DNA of 64,000 nt from Porphyra umbilicalis. Lineage: Eukaryota > Rhodophyta > Bangiophyceae > Bangiales > Bangiaceae. Both the position numbers and the translations under genes were made by a program. Below the pieces are notes generated by a model. The model was not told where the DNA came from. It worked only from the letters and a program-made list of their open reading frames with translations, and made no database searches. How positions within the stretch are numbered: the stretch's first letter is position 1; every line of letters starts with the position of its first letter. Positions 33,735-44,399 of the stretch are shown here, one piece after another. The stretch lies in assembly GCA_002049455.2 (NCBI GenBank), contig KV918824.1, forward strand, positions 62,001-126,000, written 5' to 3'.

Positions 33735-36722
33735 ATGAAGCGTCGCAGGCGCGGCCCGCGAGGGGCGGCCTTCTTCACTTTTTTCGATAGTAACTTGATG
33801 CATATGGAAGCCCAGAGTGCTACCGCCCCTGTTGACGTGAACACGACCGGCGTCGAGGAACCCAGAAGCACCGTCACGGGGCGTGTTGAGACTCTTGGCG
33901 AAACAAACATGCCCTCCGCGGCTTCAACGGATGGCTATGCAGAGGTTGCATTGTCGACGGACTCTGAGCGGCAAGGATGCCCCTCTGAAGACACAGAGTT
34001 TTCAAGTGACGAGGACAGTTCTGCTGGCGAGTTCACTTCTCGCAGAGAGTTCCTATGCTTCGGATACCTCTTTGGCCGAGCTCGTGTCACCTTCAGGCAG
34101 TACGACGTCATGCGGGAGGCCGAGAACTCTTTTAACCCGAAGGAGAAGTGGCCATCGAGGTGGCGCCTGCAAAGGCTGCGCAAGCTGCTGCTGAAGCTAG
34201 CTGTGCCTCTTCGACGGGAGGTGACGACCCGACAGCTACCCGTTGGCAAAGGGAAAGCATTGCGCGAACTCCCCGATGTGACGATTTCATATATTCCGTT
34301 CTCTGAACACATCAAGCGTGACTTTGGAGATCCTGTCTCGGCAGCGCTGTTCCACAACAAAGGGGGCTCCGGGGCAGGGACCGTTGAGCGGCCCGCAGAG
34401 TTCTTTCAAACCGTAGCCGCCAGAGATCCTGCTCGGTTTAGCTTCAAGAATGCCTTCTTCCGTGCTGGGTACAGGTATGACATCGGCTGTGTTATCCAAA
34501 TCTCCTTTGACAGCACTACGTCGCTTCAGGCCCGCTTGGAGAGCACCGCCATTGCCCCCGATGGAGATGTTACAATCTCAGCATCAACGTACGCTCGTCA
34601 GAGTACGCTAAGAGTTGGAGACATGATAGCGCTATTTGAAGTTCTTCCAGGCGTCGAGCCCCCTGAGCGCAGGGCTTCGTGCTTCACAACCGATCGCAGG
34701 CTAACGCTGAGGTTCAACCGGTCCGGAGGAGTGTTCGTCATTAATGTTTGGGGCTCAGACGAGCGTGAGAAGGACTCCTGGTCGGCTTTGACAGCGCCGC
34801 AGCCTCTAGAGCTGTCCCAGGTGGCTGAACAAACGAACGATGCGCTCCCAGAGAAGGATCCATACACTCTATAGGTATCTCTGTACGGGGATGAATTCAA
34901 CGTGTACAAGAGGCGTCGAGGGAGCTTGGAGGGGTACTATGGGGGCTATACATCTTTATAATTGGAAGATCGTGCATTCTCCGTTCGACCACTCTTCTAC
35001 CTGCCACCAGGGGCAAACTCCGATGCTCTGATCAGGCGTGTCGTGGATGATGCTCTGCAAATGAGCAGCGAGGGTGTCGCAGTTTATGACGCGTTCAAGC
35101 GCAAGAATGCTGCTGTAAGGGTGTACTTGTGCCTCGGTGTGTTCGACTTCCCCATGGCTGCCACGTTCTCAAACTCCGTTGGCCCTTGAGGTACTGAGCA
35201 CTGCACAAGCTGCGACATTGTGCATCCAAAGACGACATCAGAGAGGAGGGAGCGCGCGATGAGCAGCACAGTGTCTCTCGACGTCCAGGACGCTCGTTAC
35301 TGTCGAGTGCAGGAACGCACGGCTGTCATCATGTCCACTGTGAAGGGCTCGCCCGACCTCTCGGCCGATGCTTTGAAGGAAGCTCTATTGCTGAACGGCA
35401 ACATAGACAAGAGTGGTACGTTGCGGATGCGCCTGGAGCAGGCCCGTGGTGAAGGGAGCTTTGATATACATTCCCATGTTATTGTCGCTCCCTCGCACCT
35501 GCTGTACTATAACATCGGCGCTAATCTCTTGATGGAAGCGTATGAGGCACTGTCCATTGAACAGCGCGACAGGTTCATGCGGGAAATGCGTCGCAGCGCT
35601 AAGCATATCCCAACTCACACCGTCCTGTCGTCTCTTGAGCCAGAGAAGATGGGTAGCACAACTCTGTCAATGTCTGACTATGCAGTCCTGCTGACCGTGG
35701 GCCCCACGGTGCTACAGTACCTTGTACACACCGATGCCACGACACCACACGCCCTTGCGGCGCTTAGTGCTCTCAAGGCTCTGCGCATGTTTTCCATATC
35801 TTTTTTCTATCTACCAACCCTTGCCTCTGATGGAGAACAAGCAATGAGAGGACGCCCGACTGTAGCCGCGCTCCAGGTTCTGGGTGAGCAGTTGATGATG
35901 GAGCTACGTCGACTGGTACCTTTTGAAGGAAGTTGGGAGCGCCCGGCAGTTCACAGATTACTGGAGCTTCTGTACCGCACGCTCCCCCTTGTGCAGCTCG
36001 GACCAGCAGTGTGCGAGCTGATCTTCGAAAAGTTTCACCAACTGGCAAAGCAGGAGGTAAGCCAGAGCAACAGCCGGAACCCCGCTGAGTACTCCATGCA
36101 GAGATGGAGGGACACCGAGCAATTCTCGAGACTGCTGCCAATGCCAGACAAGTATGGAATTCCTGCGTCGTGGCTGCTGGGGAGGAGTGGCCAGCCCCTG
36201 AAGGGGGTCCAGTTCCACAGACTAGCTCCGCACGGGCGACCCTCGTCTGCTGTCGACGTGAACTGGCGCCCGAAGAAAGCCCTGCACACTGTCCGATTTT
36301 CTACCGAGGAGTTGTGGAGACGCCAGGCCCCTAATGCTGTCCTCGCGTTCTACGGGAAGGCAACGCACCCACACAGATCATTCGTGATCCGAGAAGGGTC
36401 GACACTCTCTGTTTCTGAGGAGAGGGAGGGCTCCTCAGAAGAACCAAGCTCCGAAGCGACGGATTCTGATGCGCAGCTCTTCGGTCGTGTGCATTCCATT
36501 GGAACGATTGACGGAGAGCTACACGTCGCCGTGGAGAAGTGGAAATTACCACCGATGGCGCTCTCTATCCTCGGACAGCCCGTGCTGGTAGCAATCGACG
36601 TAGCAGCTGGCGTCACGATTACCCGAGCTCACCATGTGCGGCAGATAGCCTTCGTGCTGCCTTGTGGTCAGCACGACGTCCTGTTCTTCAAGAGGTCGGG
36701 ATTTCATTTCAAGAGTGGCTAG
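33735..36722 (+). pseudogene. CACTA/KDZ-like transposase with three in-frame stops
   Basis: One frame of about 996 codons from the ATG at 33735 to TAG at 36722, broken only by TAG (34872), TAA (about 34959) and TGA (35187), with no frameshift. Ordered signatures: DVTISYIPFSEHIKRDFGDP; a domain with ARQSTLRVGDMIALFEVLPG; VSLYGDEFNVYK (first Asp); RPLFYLPPGANSD; VYLCLGVFDFPMAATFSNS (second Asp); GTEHCTSCD (CxxC); HLLYYNIGANLLMEAYEAL; PAVHRLLELLYRTLP with ELIFEKFHQLAKQ. This is the layout of Tnp2/KDZ/CMC transposases. The C-terminal half is also present as the fragment at 783-1338. The convergent neighbour at 36941-43423 encodes a JmjC domain. Role: element excision and integration. This copy is probably dead unless stops are suppressed or spliced out. 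Confidence 0.75.
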
Positions 36723-36940
36723 TCAGGGGCATAGCCTTCCACTGCTTTGTTTCTGTTTCGTTCGTCGCTTGTGCGATCTGTCGGAAACGAAGAAAGTGTC
36801 TTAAATTGCCATGAGAAAGGAATGCAGACAACATGTTGCGCTCTAGAGGGCATATGAATGGCCCTCCGCCCACTGCAAAGAAGATTCAAGGTCCCAAAAA
36901 AGGACAATAAACAACAGTAGAAAAAAACACTTCGGCCACA

Positions 36941-39900
36941 TCACGACCTCCCTTCTTCCCCATCAACCGCTACCATGTTCTTCAGGTGCTCCACCATCGA
37001 GGACACGCGGCCATTGGCCAGTCGCTGTACCACAAGAGGGACATGAGCATCCAGGGGTTGTGTCCCTGGTAGAGGAGTCTTGCGGAGTCGATCGTGCTCG
37101 CCATCGTATACATCTGGCGCGCACTCCAAGCAGCAAAAAGGCGCAAACTTAGCCGCTTCGTCTCCGAGCTCCTCAATGCACGTCTGGCAGACAACCACGG
37201 AGAGCCAAGCCACTTTTCCGCAGTGGGGACATGACGCGCTGTCCACCGAGTAGTCCGTCACCTTTGCAGCATCCTCATGTGGAATCACGAGGGGGTCCCC
37301 TTTCGTGTCGACTGCATTGTCAGCAACGAATTGCTGCACAAGCTGAGGGGCGCGGTCGAGTCCCACGACTGTCGGCGTCTTGCCGACGCAAGTACGGTGC
37401 GCATCCATTTTCATGTAAGCCAGGACGCGGTCGAGATACTTGTCGAGATAGGCCACCATCACGAGGAGGTCCCGTCGGAACTCGGCTGGGTCGCAAGCTT
37501 CATATGTTTTTGCATTGCCGACCCACCATTCTCCATCAACAAGCTTCAAAGCGGCCAGCACCAACAGCTTCTCAAATGGGATCAGGATTGCGAGCTTTCC
37601 GTGCCACTGCGCCGCGTGCTCCATTGCATATGAAAGCCAGCCGGTGCATGCAAGGTTCACGGCCGACGCCACGTTCTTACCTCCGTTAAAGCCACTGTGG
37701 GGAACCCCGTACCAAGTCACGACATAGTACCCGACCTCCATCGCGTGGAAACCAACTCTGATTCCGTGAGCAAGGAAGAACGTAGCTGGCCACAAAACGG
37801 CCTTCTTCGCTAGAACCGTCCACACATCACCCCCAGCAGGTTGTAGTACGTCTGGGTCCATGTGTTCTTCCAGGACGCGCACCATCAGGGGGAGCTCGGA
37901 TCTGGGCACAAAGAACCAGTATTTACTCGCCCCGGTCTGCAAGTACGAGACGGACAGGAGCAGGCTGTCCTCCACGTGCCAGCTGAAGAAAGATCCCATG
38001 GTTCCCATGTATAGCAAGTTGGTATTGACACCTTCACATGTTGAACCCGCTCCGAGCATACTGTGATGATTCAGGGTACGCGGGTTCTGCAGTCGGTCGG
38101 TGGGGAAGGACTGGTCCACTGCGGCCTTGCACGCGGGATCTCCCAGACTCCTGCTGCACCCGTCCTCATTTTCAGGCGAAAAGTCCGACACATAGTACAC
38201 ATCAATTGGGTGAGGCTTCCCAGGACCCAACACCGCTTTCTCGTGGCTAGCAGCGGTCACCTCTCGGACCCAGGTCACATTGGCGTCGTTCACGTTCCTG
38301 AGGAAGCTAGAAACAGTGAGGTCCTTGTACCGGGATATCATGGCGTTGGAACTCTCCTCGATCCTGGCACTCAGCCGGCTTGCTGACATCCACTTCTGGC
38401 CTTCAGCTGGCAGCTGGTTCTGTAGCTCTCTGCCCTTCATGATGCGGTCCATAGCACGGCGACCACGGAACGTTTCGCTGATAATTGTCGGGAACTGTGG
38501 GAAGCTTTGAATGCGAACCCTGACGTTGTCCCCGACAAGTCGCTTTGGAGCCCTGCTAGGAACCGGGCGCACCGCGGGTGCAACCACTCGGAACACGGGC
38601 GCACCGGAAGTCCGCATCGATGCCAACTTGGATCGAATCAGACCATGCAGTCCAAGCTCCGGAACGGTACTTATACAAGTAATTGGAATTCTGTGAAAGT
38701 CCATCGGACGCCGCTGTAAAGTGCCCGTCTCGACATTTGGCCGTACTTCGCGTAGACGCGATGCCTCAAGTGAGCCACAGGCATCTCTGTCGGCACGGGC
38801 AGGTGCTCTACGTAGCGTTGCTTCCCTCCTCTCAGCGCTAACGTCGCCAGCAGGGTGGCCTGCAGTGGCCCCCGGGCGTGGCACTGCACGAATGGCTGCG
38901 ACGCCAGCGGCGCCCGGTTCTGCGTCGCCATCAACCACAGTTCCAGGGCTAGGACCGTTCGTGCGCGCCTCCGCTGAGCCACCACCGGCAGCTTCTGCAG
39001 CTTTGTGTCGAGTACATGGTGTCACAGGAGCAAAACCGGCGAGGATGTTGAGGTCTGCCGAGTCCAAGCTATTCAACGCATCGCCAAGACGCGAAGCGTG
39101 ACCCAAACCGAGGAGTTCAAACCCTAGGCCAGCGACATCCAACCGCTCTCCCGTCTGGGCCACGGAACCGGCGCCCCCCGTTGAGTAGCTGGCAGCATCA
39201 GGCTCCGCCGCAGCCGTGGTGGCACGCACAGGCCCCGAGCCGTCGCCACGTCGATGGTCGTCATCACGTTCGCCATTGTCACCTGGTTGGCCGCCGTCTC
39301 CACGAACGCCACCGCCTCCTGCAACACGACCACTCTGGCCGTCGACGACCTGGTTCTCCCCACCTCCCTGGCCGTACACGCCTCCATTTACACCCCGTCG
39401 CGAGTCGGAAACGCCCTCAGCGCGTCCCCCATCGGCGTCGGCACGACGACCAGCACCACCTCCTCGCGCAGCATCAGCAACTCGGGCGTCAGGCACTCGT
39501 GGCGCACGTCCAACGCTCCGGCTGCCGGAATCGTGCACGCCTGCAGCAAGATGACCTTGATCGGAACCGGGTCTTGGGTCATCACGAGCACCACGCGCTC
39601 GCCCGTGATCAGCGCGATTGGGACGATGGGCGTCAACAGCACCTCCGCCGTCGCCGCCGCCAGTGTCGCCACCAGCGACGCCGTCGTCACGTCGCTGATC
39701 ATCACCTCGTCGAGCATCATGAGCATCTCGGGCGTCAGGCGCTTGTTGCGCACGTCCCACACTTCGGTGGCGGGCAACATGTCCTCCACCATCCACATGA
39801 CCGTGATCGACACCGGCTCCTGGGTCAGCACGAGCACCACGGGCTCGCCGGTCCTCATCGCCATCGAGACGATGGGCGTCCACCGCTCCTCCGCCGTCGC

Positions 39901-42900
39901 CACCTCCATTGTTGCCAATTGCACCGTTGTCGACATGTTGTTGGTCACCACCTCCTTGGCCTTCACCACCCCCTCGAACAGCACTAAGAACTCGGGCGTC
40001 AGGCGCTCGTTGCGCACGTCCAACGCTTCGGCTGCCGGCATCGTGCACGCCTGCAGCAAGATGACCTTGATCGGAACCGGGTCGTGGGTCATCACGAGCA
40101 CCACGCGCTCGCCCGTGATCAGCGCGATTGGGACGATGGGCGTCAACAGCACCTCCGACATCGCCGCCCCCAGTGTTGCCATGTACAGCTCGGGCTTCAC
40201 GCTCTCGCGCCACACATGCGACTGGTTGGACATGCGCCATGCGTCCGCCCCCCGCGCTTGCGACGGCACAGGGAGCTTGGTCGCGCCGGTCGTCAGCGCC
40301 ATTGCCATGATGGGTGCCTTCATCTCCTCCACTTTGATCAAGCTCATCGTCGCAACCGCCAACCCTGTGTCCATCTTCTTGGTCACCACCATGCCAGCCG
40401 TCGCAACCTGCACTTTCACCTCCTTCGCGGCCGTCACCACCTCTGTTGCCATAATGTCTTCCGATAGCACCGGCACGACCAGCATCGTCGCGAACATGCG
40501 TACGTTCAGGAGACGGACGGCGTGCTTGTCGAACATCCAATGCATCTGCTCGTTGAGAGCCGTCGTCGTCTGCACCTTGTCCATGCACGAGTCCCCGTCG
40601 TCGGCCACCTCTGCCAGCGTAACAGTCACCAGCATCTTGTCGGGCGGCATCGGGAACTCGACGACCATGTGCCCCTTTTGCACATGCAATGGGTTGGGCG
40701 CGGGCAGCATCTGCGTCAGAGTGACGGCCAGCACCACCCACACGCATGCCATCAGCAACCCGGGTGTCAGATTCACCTTGCGCATGTCCGACAGATTGGC
40801 GGTGGGAACCTTGTCCGCCGCCGCTGAGCCTACCATGGGTGGCACCGAGGCCGACGACTGTGTCGCCGACGACGCGCCCAAGGGAAACGCGACGCCGCCG
40901 TACATCACCACCACGAGCACCATCGAGGGCCCCATGCGATCCACGTCGACTCATCGACTCGACCCGACTGCCGGGATTCGCATCGAGGCCGCCATCTCGG
41001 CCGCCGTCACGGTAGTCGTTCATGTAGCCTGCCCGGTCACCAGACCCCCCGTCATCGTAGTCATCGTCCACGTCTCGCGTTGCGTCATCAGCGTCCGTCT
41101 CCTCTTCGTCAGACAGATCACGACGATTGAGCAGCTCCTCTGCTGGCTCCTCCTCATCGTCCCGAAGACCTCCTGGTCGATGGGCGTCGATAATGCGGCG
41201 GACAAGGCTACGAAAGCCCCGAGGGGCGCGGGCCTTCTGCCATTGGCTCGAGGCGTGACCGCGAAGAAGGCGGGTTGCTCGTCCTGGCTCAGCCGACAGA
41301 AGCATCGCCATGAACGCAATCAGGTTGTCCGCCGTCGGGTCTCGCCCCCCTGCCCGAGTCTTGAGCACCTTGACGGGAAGAAGGTCGCGCAGGCCATCCT
41401 CGACGAGCCTAGTTTTCCGCAAATCGTCGCAAGTGCGCAGGTAGGTAGTGCAGATGGCCACCGTTAACGCACGGAAGAGGCCTGTCACCACGTGCTCGTC
41501 CCACCCCCCCTCACCCTTCCCGACTGACGAGGTGTCAATCACAGCCATCGCCGCCCCTGGCACGGCCTCATCCGAGAGCGCCGTGCCTGAGCGCACAGAG
41601 GCGACCACCCGTACGACGGTCTCCCGCAGACCCGTCACAACGATTGCCCACCAGGTACCAGCCGTGCACACGGGAACTACCGTCGCGCCTGCGCTGAACA
41701 CCAGCCGGTCCACGATTGCGTCACGAACCCGCCCAACCAGGCGATCATCTCGGCACACGGAGGCTGCCATGTCATCAGCGTCCAAGGAGGTCAACACTCG
41801 GAGACCACCATAGCCCCCGTCGCGGCCCAACGTCATCAGGAACCAGAGGACTAGCCCATCCACCACGCGCCGCGAGAGCGCATTGCCCTCCGCCAGAGAG
41901 ATCCGATCAACTGGGAAGAGCTCCACACTCCGAGAGGCGTTGGAAGGAAACAAAAAAGGTGGCTCACGGGGAAACCGTGGCGGGGGGGGGCGCTGCAGAC
42001 ATGCGCCCACCTCGGCGGCGGTGGCATGCCAGGGACGTCGACCTCGCTGTCGTGCCGGGCTCGCCGTGGCAATGGTCATGTCATCGAGGTCTTCGCTACA
42101 GCGCTGCTGCGTTGAAAGGCGTGAGCGATCCCCTCTGACGGCCTCCCCAGCAGCTAAAGGCCGAGCATTACCTCGGGCAATCGAGTGAGCATGTCGTGGC
42201 ACATCGTGCGGCCGAGGACTAGGCGCGGAGAGGCCCGCGGTGAGTCCCAGGGAGCCTCGCAAGGGAGCCCGGCGTACATTGGATTGCGGTGGAGCGTCGT
42301 GGGCGGCTGGCACAGCAGCGGCGCGATCCGGCAGTGGACTGACGGCATGCAGCAGCTCGCCCCGTGCGGCTGGGGCCTCGGCAGTCGCTTCGAGCGGGCG
42401 CGGCCGTGGCTCGTGCATCGTTGTCGCTCGCAGCCCACTGGAGCAGCCGCCGCTGCACGCGTGCCACTGCAAGGCACGCTGCACAAATACAGAGGCAGTG
42501 TCGGCCGCATGGGGTGCGGAGCGGCTGACGTCATCTTCCAAGCCCCTGACAGCCGCCGCCAGTAGCGAATCCAGGGCGGCGGCGTCGCCGCAACCACCGG
42601 AGCAGTTGCGCATGGTCCGCAATTGATCTGCGCTGGGAACAAATTGTCGACCGGCAATCTCAAGTGCGCTCAGAACCATCCGCAACTGGGCCATTGACAG
42701 TCCCCCTGTGGATTGCCCAATCAGCGGCCGCCGCGCGTCATGCAGCACTCCCACTAGTGCGGCAGCCGACGGCCGTGGCTCACCGTCGCCAGATGCGTTG
42801 GCGGCGTGCACCGAGGCGCGATCCGACACTGCTGCAGGCCGGTTACGCCAGCGATTGGCGCCCGCGTTGCCAGGAGCATCTGGGGCCACACCTCCCTGCA

Positions 42901-43423
42901 GATGCAGGCGCCGCATCGCGCGGTTCGGGGCGGTCGCAGATATCGCTGCCCCGTGCTCCGGCGCCGATCCGGTCCGTGACGACGCTCCCAGATCACGGTC
43001 GGGTGCTGGTCTGCCGCGACCTTGGCGTGCCACAGTTTCTGAGGGTCCGTCGCCGCCCATGTGAGAGCCGGCCTCGCGACTTTGCCTCTTGAATCTTCCG
43101 CGGCCGCGAGCACGGCCGCGGCCGACGTCACCACCGTCGCCGCTCGATTGGCCCGCATCACATTGCGAGGGGCCCACAGCAGACCGCCGCGCGAGGTCCT
43201 CGGCGCGCTGGGCGGCACGGGCCGCCACACGCATCTGGGCAGCGACACGCTGCGCCCGCGCAGCTTCGGCCTGGAGCACCTGCGCCTGCGACATCTCAGG
43301 CTGCGCGCCCCGGGACTCGTTGCGCTGCCGCTTGTTGGGCCCGTTCTCAGTCGGAGCGTTTTCAGACGCGCTCCGGTCGCGACCGCTGCCACGGCACCAA
43401 CTCGTGTCCCGATCCCCATCCAT
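36941..43423 (-). CDS. Large JmjC-domain protein (putative Fe(II)/2-oxoglutarate histone demethylase)
   Basis: Open for 2160 codons from the ATG at 43421-43423 to TGA at 36941. Residues 1-450 are Arg/Ala/Gly-rich. About 490-710 is a folded-looking part (ATVVPVCTAGTWWAIVVTG, AMAVIDTSSVGKG) faintly like a C48/Ulp1 peptidase but without the catalytic His or Cys. About 740-790 is acidic, and 800-1500 is Gly/Asp/His-rich, where another frame looks more coding. About 1725-1950 is a JmjC domain: GTMGSFFSWHVED (His and Glu metal ligands, about 1814/1816), ASKYWFFVP (2-oxoglutarate Lys), VPHSGFNGGKNVASAVNLA (distal His). A C-terminal zinc finger has CPHCGK, CQTCIEE and CCLEC. This resembles the KDM4/KDM5 arrangement. 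The C-terminal 450 residues are solid; the single-exon model is not, since introns are likely. It converges on a transposase gene. Confidence 0.7.
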   Translation of the reverse strand: MDGDRDTSWCRGSGRDRSASENAPTENGPNKRQRNESRGAQPEMSQAQVLQAEAARAQRVAAQMRVAARAAQRAEDLARRSAVGPSQCDAGQSSGDGGDVGRGRARGRGRFKRQSREAGSHMGGDGPSETVARQGRGRPAPDRDLGASSRTGSAPEHGAAISATAPNRAMRRLHLQGGVAPDAPGNAGANRWRNRPAAVSDRASVHAANASGDGEPRPSAAALVGVLHDARRPLIGQSTGGLSMAQLRMVLSALEIAGRQFVPSADQLRTMRNCSGGCGDAAALDSLLAAAVRGLEDDVSRSAPHAADTASVFVQRALQWHACSGGCSSGLRATTMHEPRPRPLEATAEAPAARGELLHAVSPLPDRAAAVPAAHDAPPQSNVRRAPLRGSLGLTAGLSAPSPRPHDVPRHAHSIARGNARPLAAGEAVRGDRSRLSTQQRCSEDLDDMTIATASPARQRGRRPWHATAAEVGACLQRPPPPRFPREPPFLFPSNASRSVELFPVDRISLAEGNALSRRVVDGLVLWFLMTLGRDGGYGGLRVLTSLDADDMAASVCRDDRLVGRVRDAIVDRLVFSAGATVVPVCTAGTWWAIVVTGLRETVVRVVASVRSGTALSDEAVPGAAMAVIDTSSVGKGEGGWDEHVVTGLFRALTVAICTTYLRTCDDLRKTRLVEDGLRDLLPVKVLKTRAGGRDPTADNLIAFMAMLLSAEPGRATRLLRGHASSQWQKARAPRGFRSLVRRIIDAHRPGGLRDDEEEPAEELLNRRDLSDEEETDADDATRDVDDDYDDGGSGDRAGYMNDYRDGGRDGGLDANPGSRVESMSRRGSHGALDGARGGDVRRRRVSLGRVVGDTVVGLGATHGRLSGGGQGSHRQSVGHAQGESDTRVADGMRVGGAGRHSDADAARAQPIACAKGAHGRRVPDAARQDAGDCYAGRGGRRRGLVHGQGADDDGSQRADALDVRQARRPSPERTHVRDDAGRAGAIGRHYGNRGGDGREGGESAGCDGWHGGDQEDGHRVGGCDDELDQSGGDEGTHHGNGADDRRDQAPCAVASAGGGRMAHVQPVACVAREREARAVHGNTGGGDVGGAVDAHRPNRADHGRARGARDDPRPGSDQGHLAAGVHDAGSRSVGRAQRAPDARVLSAVRGGGEGQGGGDQQHVDNGAIGNNGGGDGGGAVDAHRLDGDEDRRARGARADPGAGVDHGHVDGGGHVARHRSVGRAQQAPDARDAHDARRGDDQRRDDGVAGGDTGGGDGGGAVDAHRPNRADHGRARGARDDPRPGSDQGHLAAGVHDSGSRSVGRAPRVPDARVADAARGGGAGRRADADGGRAEGVSDSRRGVNGGVYGQGGGENQVVDGQSGRVAGGGGVRGDGGQPGDNGERDDDHRRGDGSGPVRATTAAAEPDAASYSTGGAGSVAQTGERLDVAGLGFELLGLGHASRLGDALNSLDSADLNILAGFAPVTPCTRHKAAEAAGGGSAEARTNGPSPGTVVDGDAEPGAAGVAAIRAVPRPGATAGHPAGDVSAERREATLRRAPARADRDACGSLEASRLREVRPNVETGTLQRRPMDFHRIPITCISTVPELGLHGLIRSKLASMRTSGAPVFRVVAPAVRPVPSRAPKRLVGDNVRVRIQSFPQFPTIISETFRGRRAMDRIMKGRELQNQLPAEGQKWMSASRLSARIEESSNAMISRYKDLTVSSFLRNVNDANVTWVREVTAASHEKAVLGPGKPHPIDVYYVSDFSPENEDGCSRSLGDPACKAAVDQSFPTDRLQNPRTLNHHSMLGAGSTCEGVNTNLLYMGTMGSFFSWHVEDSLLLSVSYLQTGASKYWFFVPRSELPLMVRVLEEHMDPDVLQPAGGDVWTVLAKKAVLWPATFFLAHGIRVGFHAMEVGYYVVTWYGVPHSGFNGGKNVASAVNLACTGWLSYAMEHAAQWHGKLAILIPFEKLLVLAALKLVDGEWWVGNAKTYEACDPAEFRRDLLVMVAYLDKYLDRVLAYMKMDAHRTCVGKTPTVVGLDRAPQLVQQFVADNAVDTKGDPLVIPHEDAAKVTDYSVDSASCPHCGKVAWLSVVVCQTCIEELGDEAAKFAPFCCLECAPDVYDGEHDRLRKTPLPGTQPLDAHVPLVVQRLANGRVSSMVEHLKNMVAVDGEEGRS
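39124..40944 (-). other. Alternative frame with diverged internal repeats inside the JmjC open frame
   Basis: In this interval a second minus-strand frame (40944 to 39388, then on to 39124 after one TAA) has GC-rich third positions, as a real coding frame here should, whereas the JmjC frame does not. It contains at least three diverged copies of a roughly 80-residue unit (TPIVPIALITGERVVLVMT and on). Differences between copies are conservative (His/Gln, Asp/Glu, Met/Leu, Ile/Met). Unit starts on the plus strand are near 39500, 39747 and 40010. It also has a hydrophobic segment, GLLMACVWVVLAVTLTQML. The plus strand is open here too (39254-41467). It could be an exon of the JmjC gene, a separate ORF, or a region frameshifted in this copy. 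Confidence 0.45.
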
Positions 43424-43489
43424 ATCCGGCGTGTGGCTTGCCAGCGATAGATTGTTGCCCGTACCAGCGGGTAGCTCCGCGATTCGTCA

Positions 43490-44380
43490 ATCCCTTTCGG
43501 GAGTGCGTGGTCCCTTTCGGGACGCGAATCAGAACCAACCCTTTCGGGAGGCCACAGAGCACGCAGGTAGCGGTGTGGCGAGCCCCGAGCACCATAGATC
43601 ACACAGTTGGTCGTCCCTTTCGGGTTAGTTGGCCGTCCCTTTTGGGGTGCTGTGCGCAGTCCGCCCTCACGGGGGACCGACTCAACGATGGTGATCCGGG
43701 CCAGCAGCTGTCAAACACCGATGACGACTACAGGTCTTCCCTTTCAGGATACCGTGTGTGGTACGCCTTTTCCGGGGACCGCAAAGCCGATAGATAGACG
43801 TGCACGAAGACCAAACAACGCCGATGACACAGCTGGCCGTCCCTTTCGGGGTGCAGTGTACGGTCCGCCCTTTCGGGGGATCACAACGACGGTCGGTTGT
43901 ACAGCGCGAAGGCATGCACAGTTCGTCGACCCTTCCGGGGAGCCGTGCAGCGTCGACCCTTTTCAGGGGAGCTCGTGGCAGGGGGGCGTGCATTTCCAGG
44001 TGCCGTGCGGTGTCGACCCTTTCGGGGAGCCGTGCAGCGTCGACCCTTTCCAGGCGAGCCGTGGAAGGGGGGCGTCCCTTTCCAGGTGCCGTGCGGTCTC
44101 AACCCTTTCGGGGAGCCGTGCAGCGTCGACCCTTTTCAGGGGAGCCGTGGAAGGGGGGCGTGCCTTTCCAGGTGCCGTGCGGTCTCGACCCTTTCGGGGA
44201 GCCGTGCAGCGTCGACCCTTTTCAGGGGAGCCGTGGAAGGGGGGCGTGCCTTTCCAGGTGCCGTGCGGTCTTGACCCTTTCGGGGAGCCGTGCAGCGTCG
44301 ACCCTTTTCAGGGGAGCTCGTGGAAGGGGGGCGTCCCTTTCCAGGTGCCGTGCGATGTCGACCCTTTCGGGGGTGATCGA
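43490..44380. repeat. Array of CCCTTTCGGG-like motifs including an 86-bp tandem repeat
   Basis: Well over a dozen copies of CCCTTTCGGG or near variants occur in the 0.9 kb upstream of the JmjC start. From about 43920 they are organised in an 86-bp unit repeated about five times (unit starts at 44001, 44087, 44173, 44259 and 44346), each with TGCCGTGCGGT, GACCCTTTCGGGGAGCC, GACCCTTTTCAGGGGAGC and GGAAGGGGGGCGT. Such clustered short motifs resemble the subterminal transposase-binding repeats of CACTA-type elements. Here they could also serve as the JmjC promoter region. Confidence 0.85.
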
Positions 44381-44399
44381 TGGTGCCAAACACAGCGTG

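Noticed and set aside
39254..41467. 737-codon plus-strand frame as a Ser/Thr-rich surface protein
   Set aside because: Third positions are GC-rich in this frame too, but repeat units differ more conservatively when read on the minus strand. Not excluded, only less likely.
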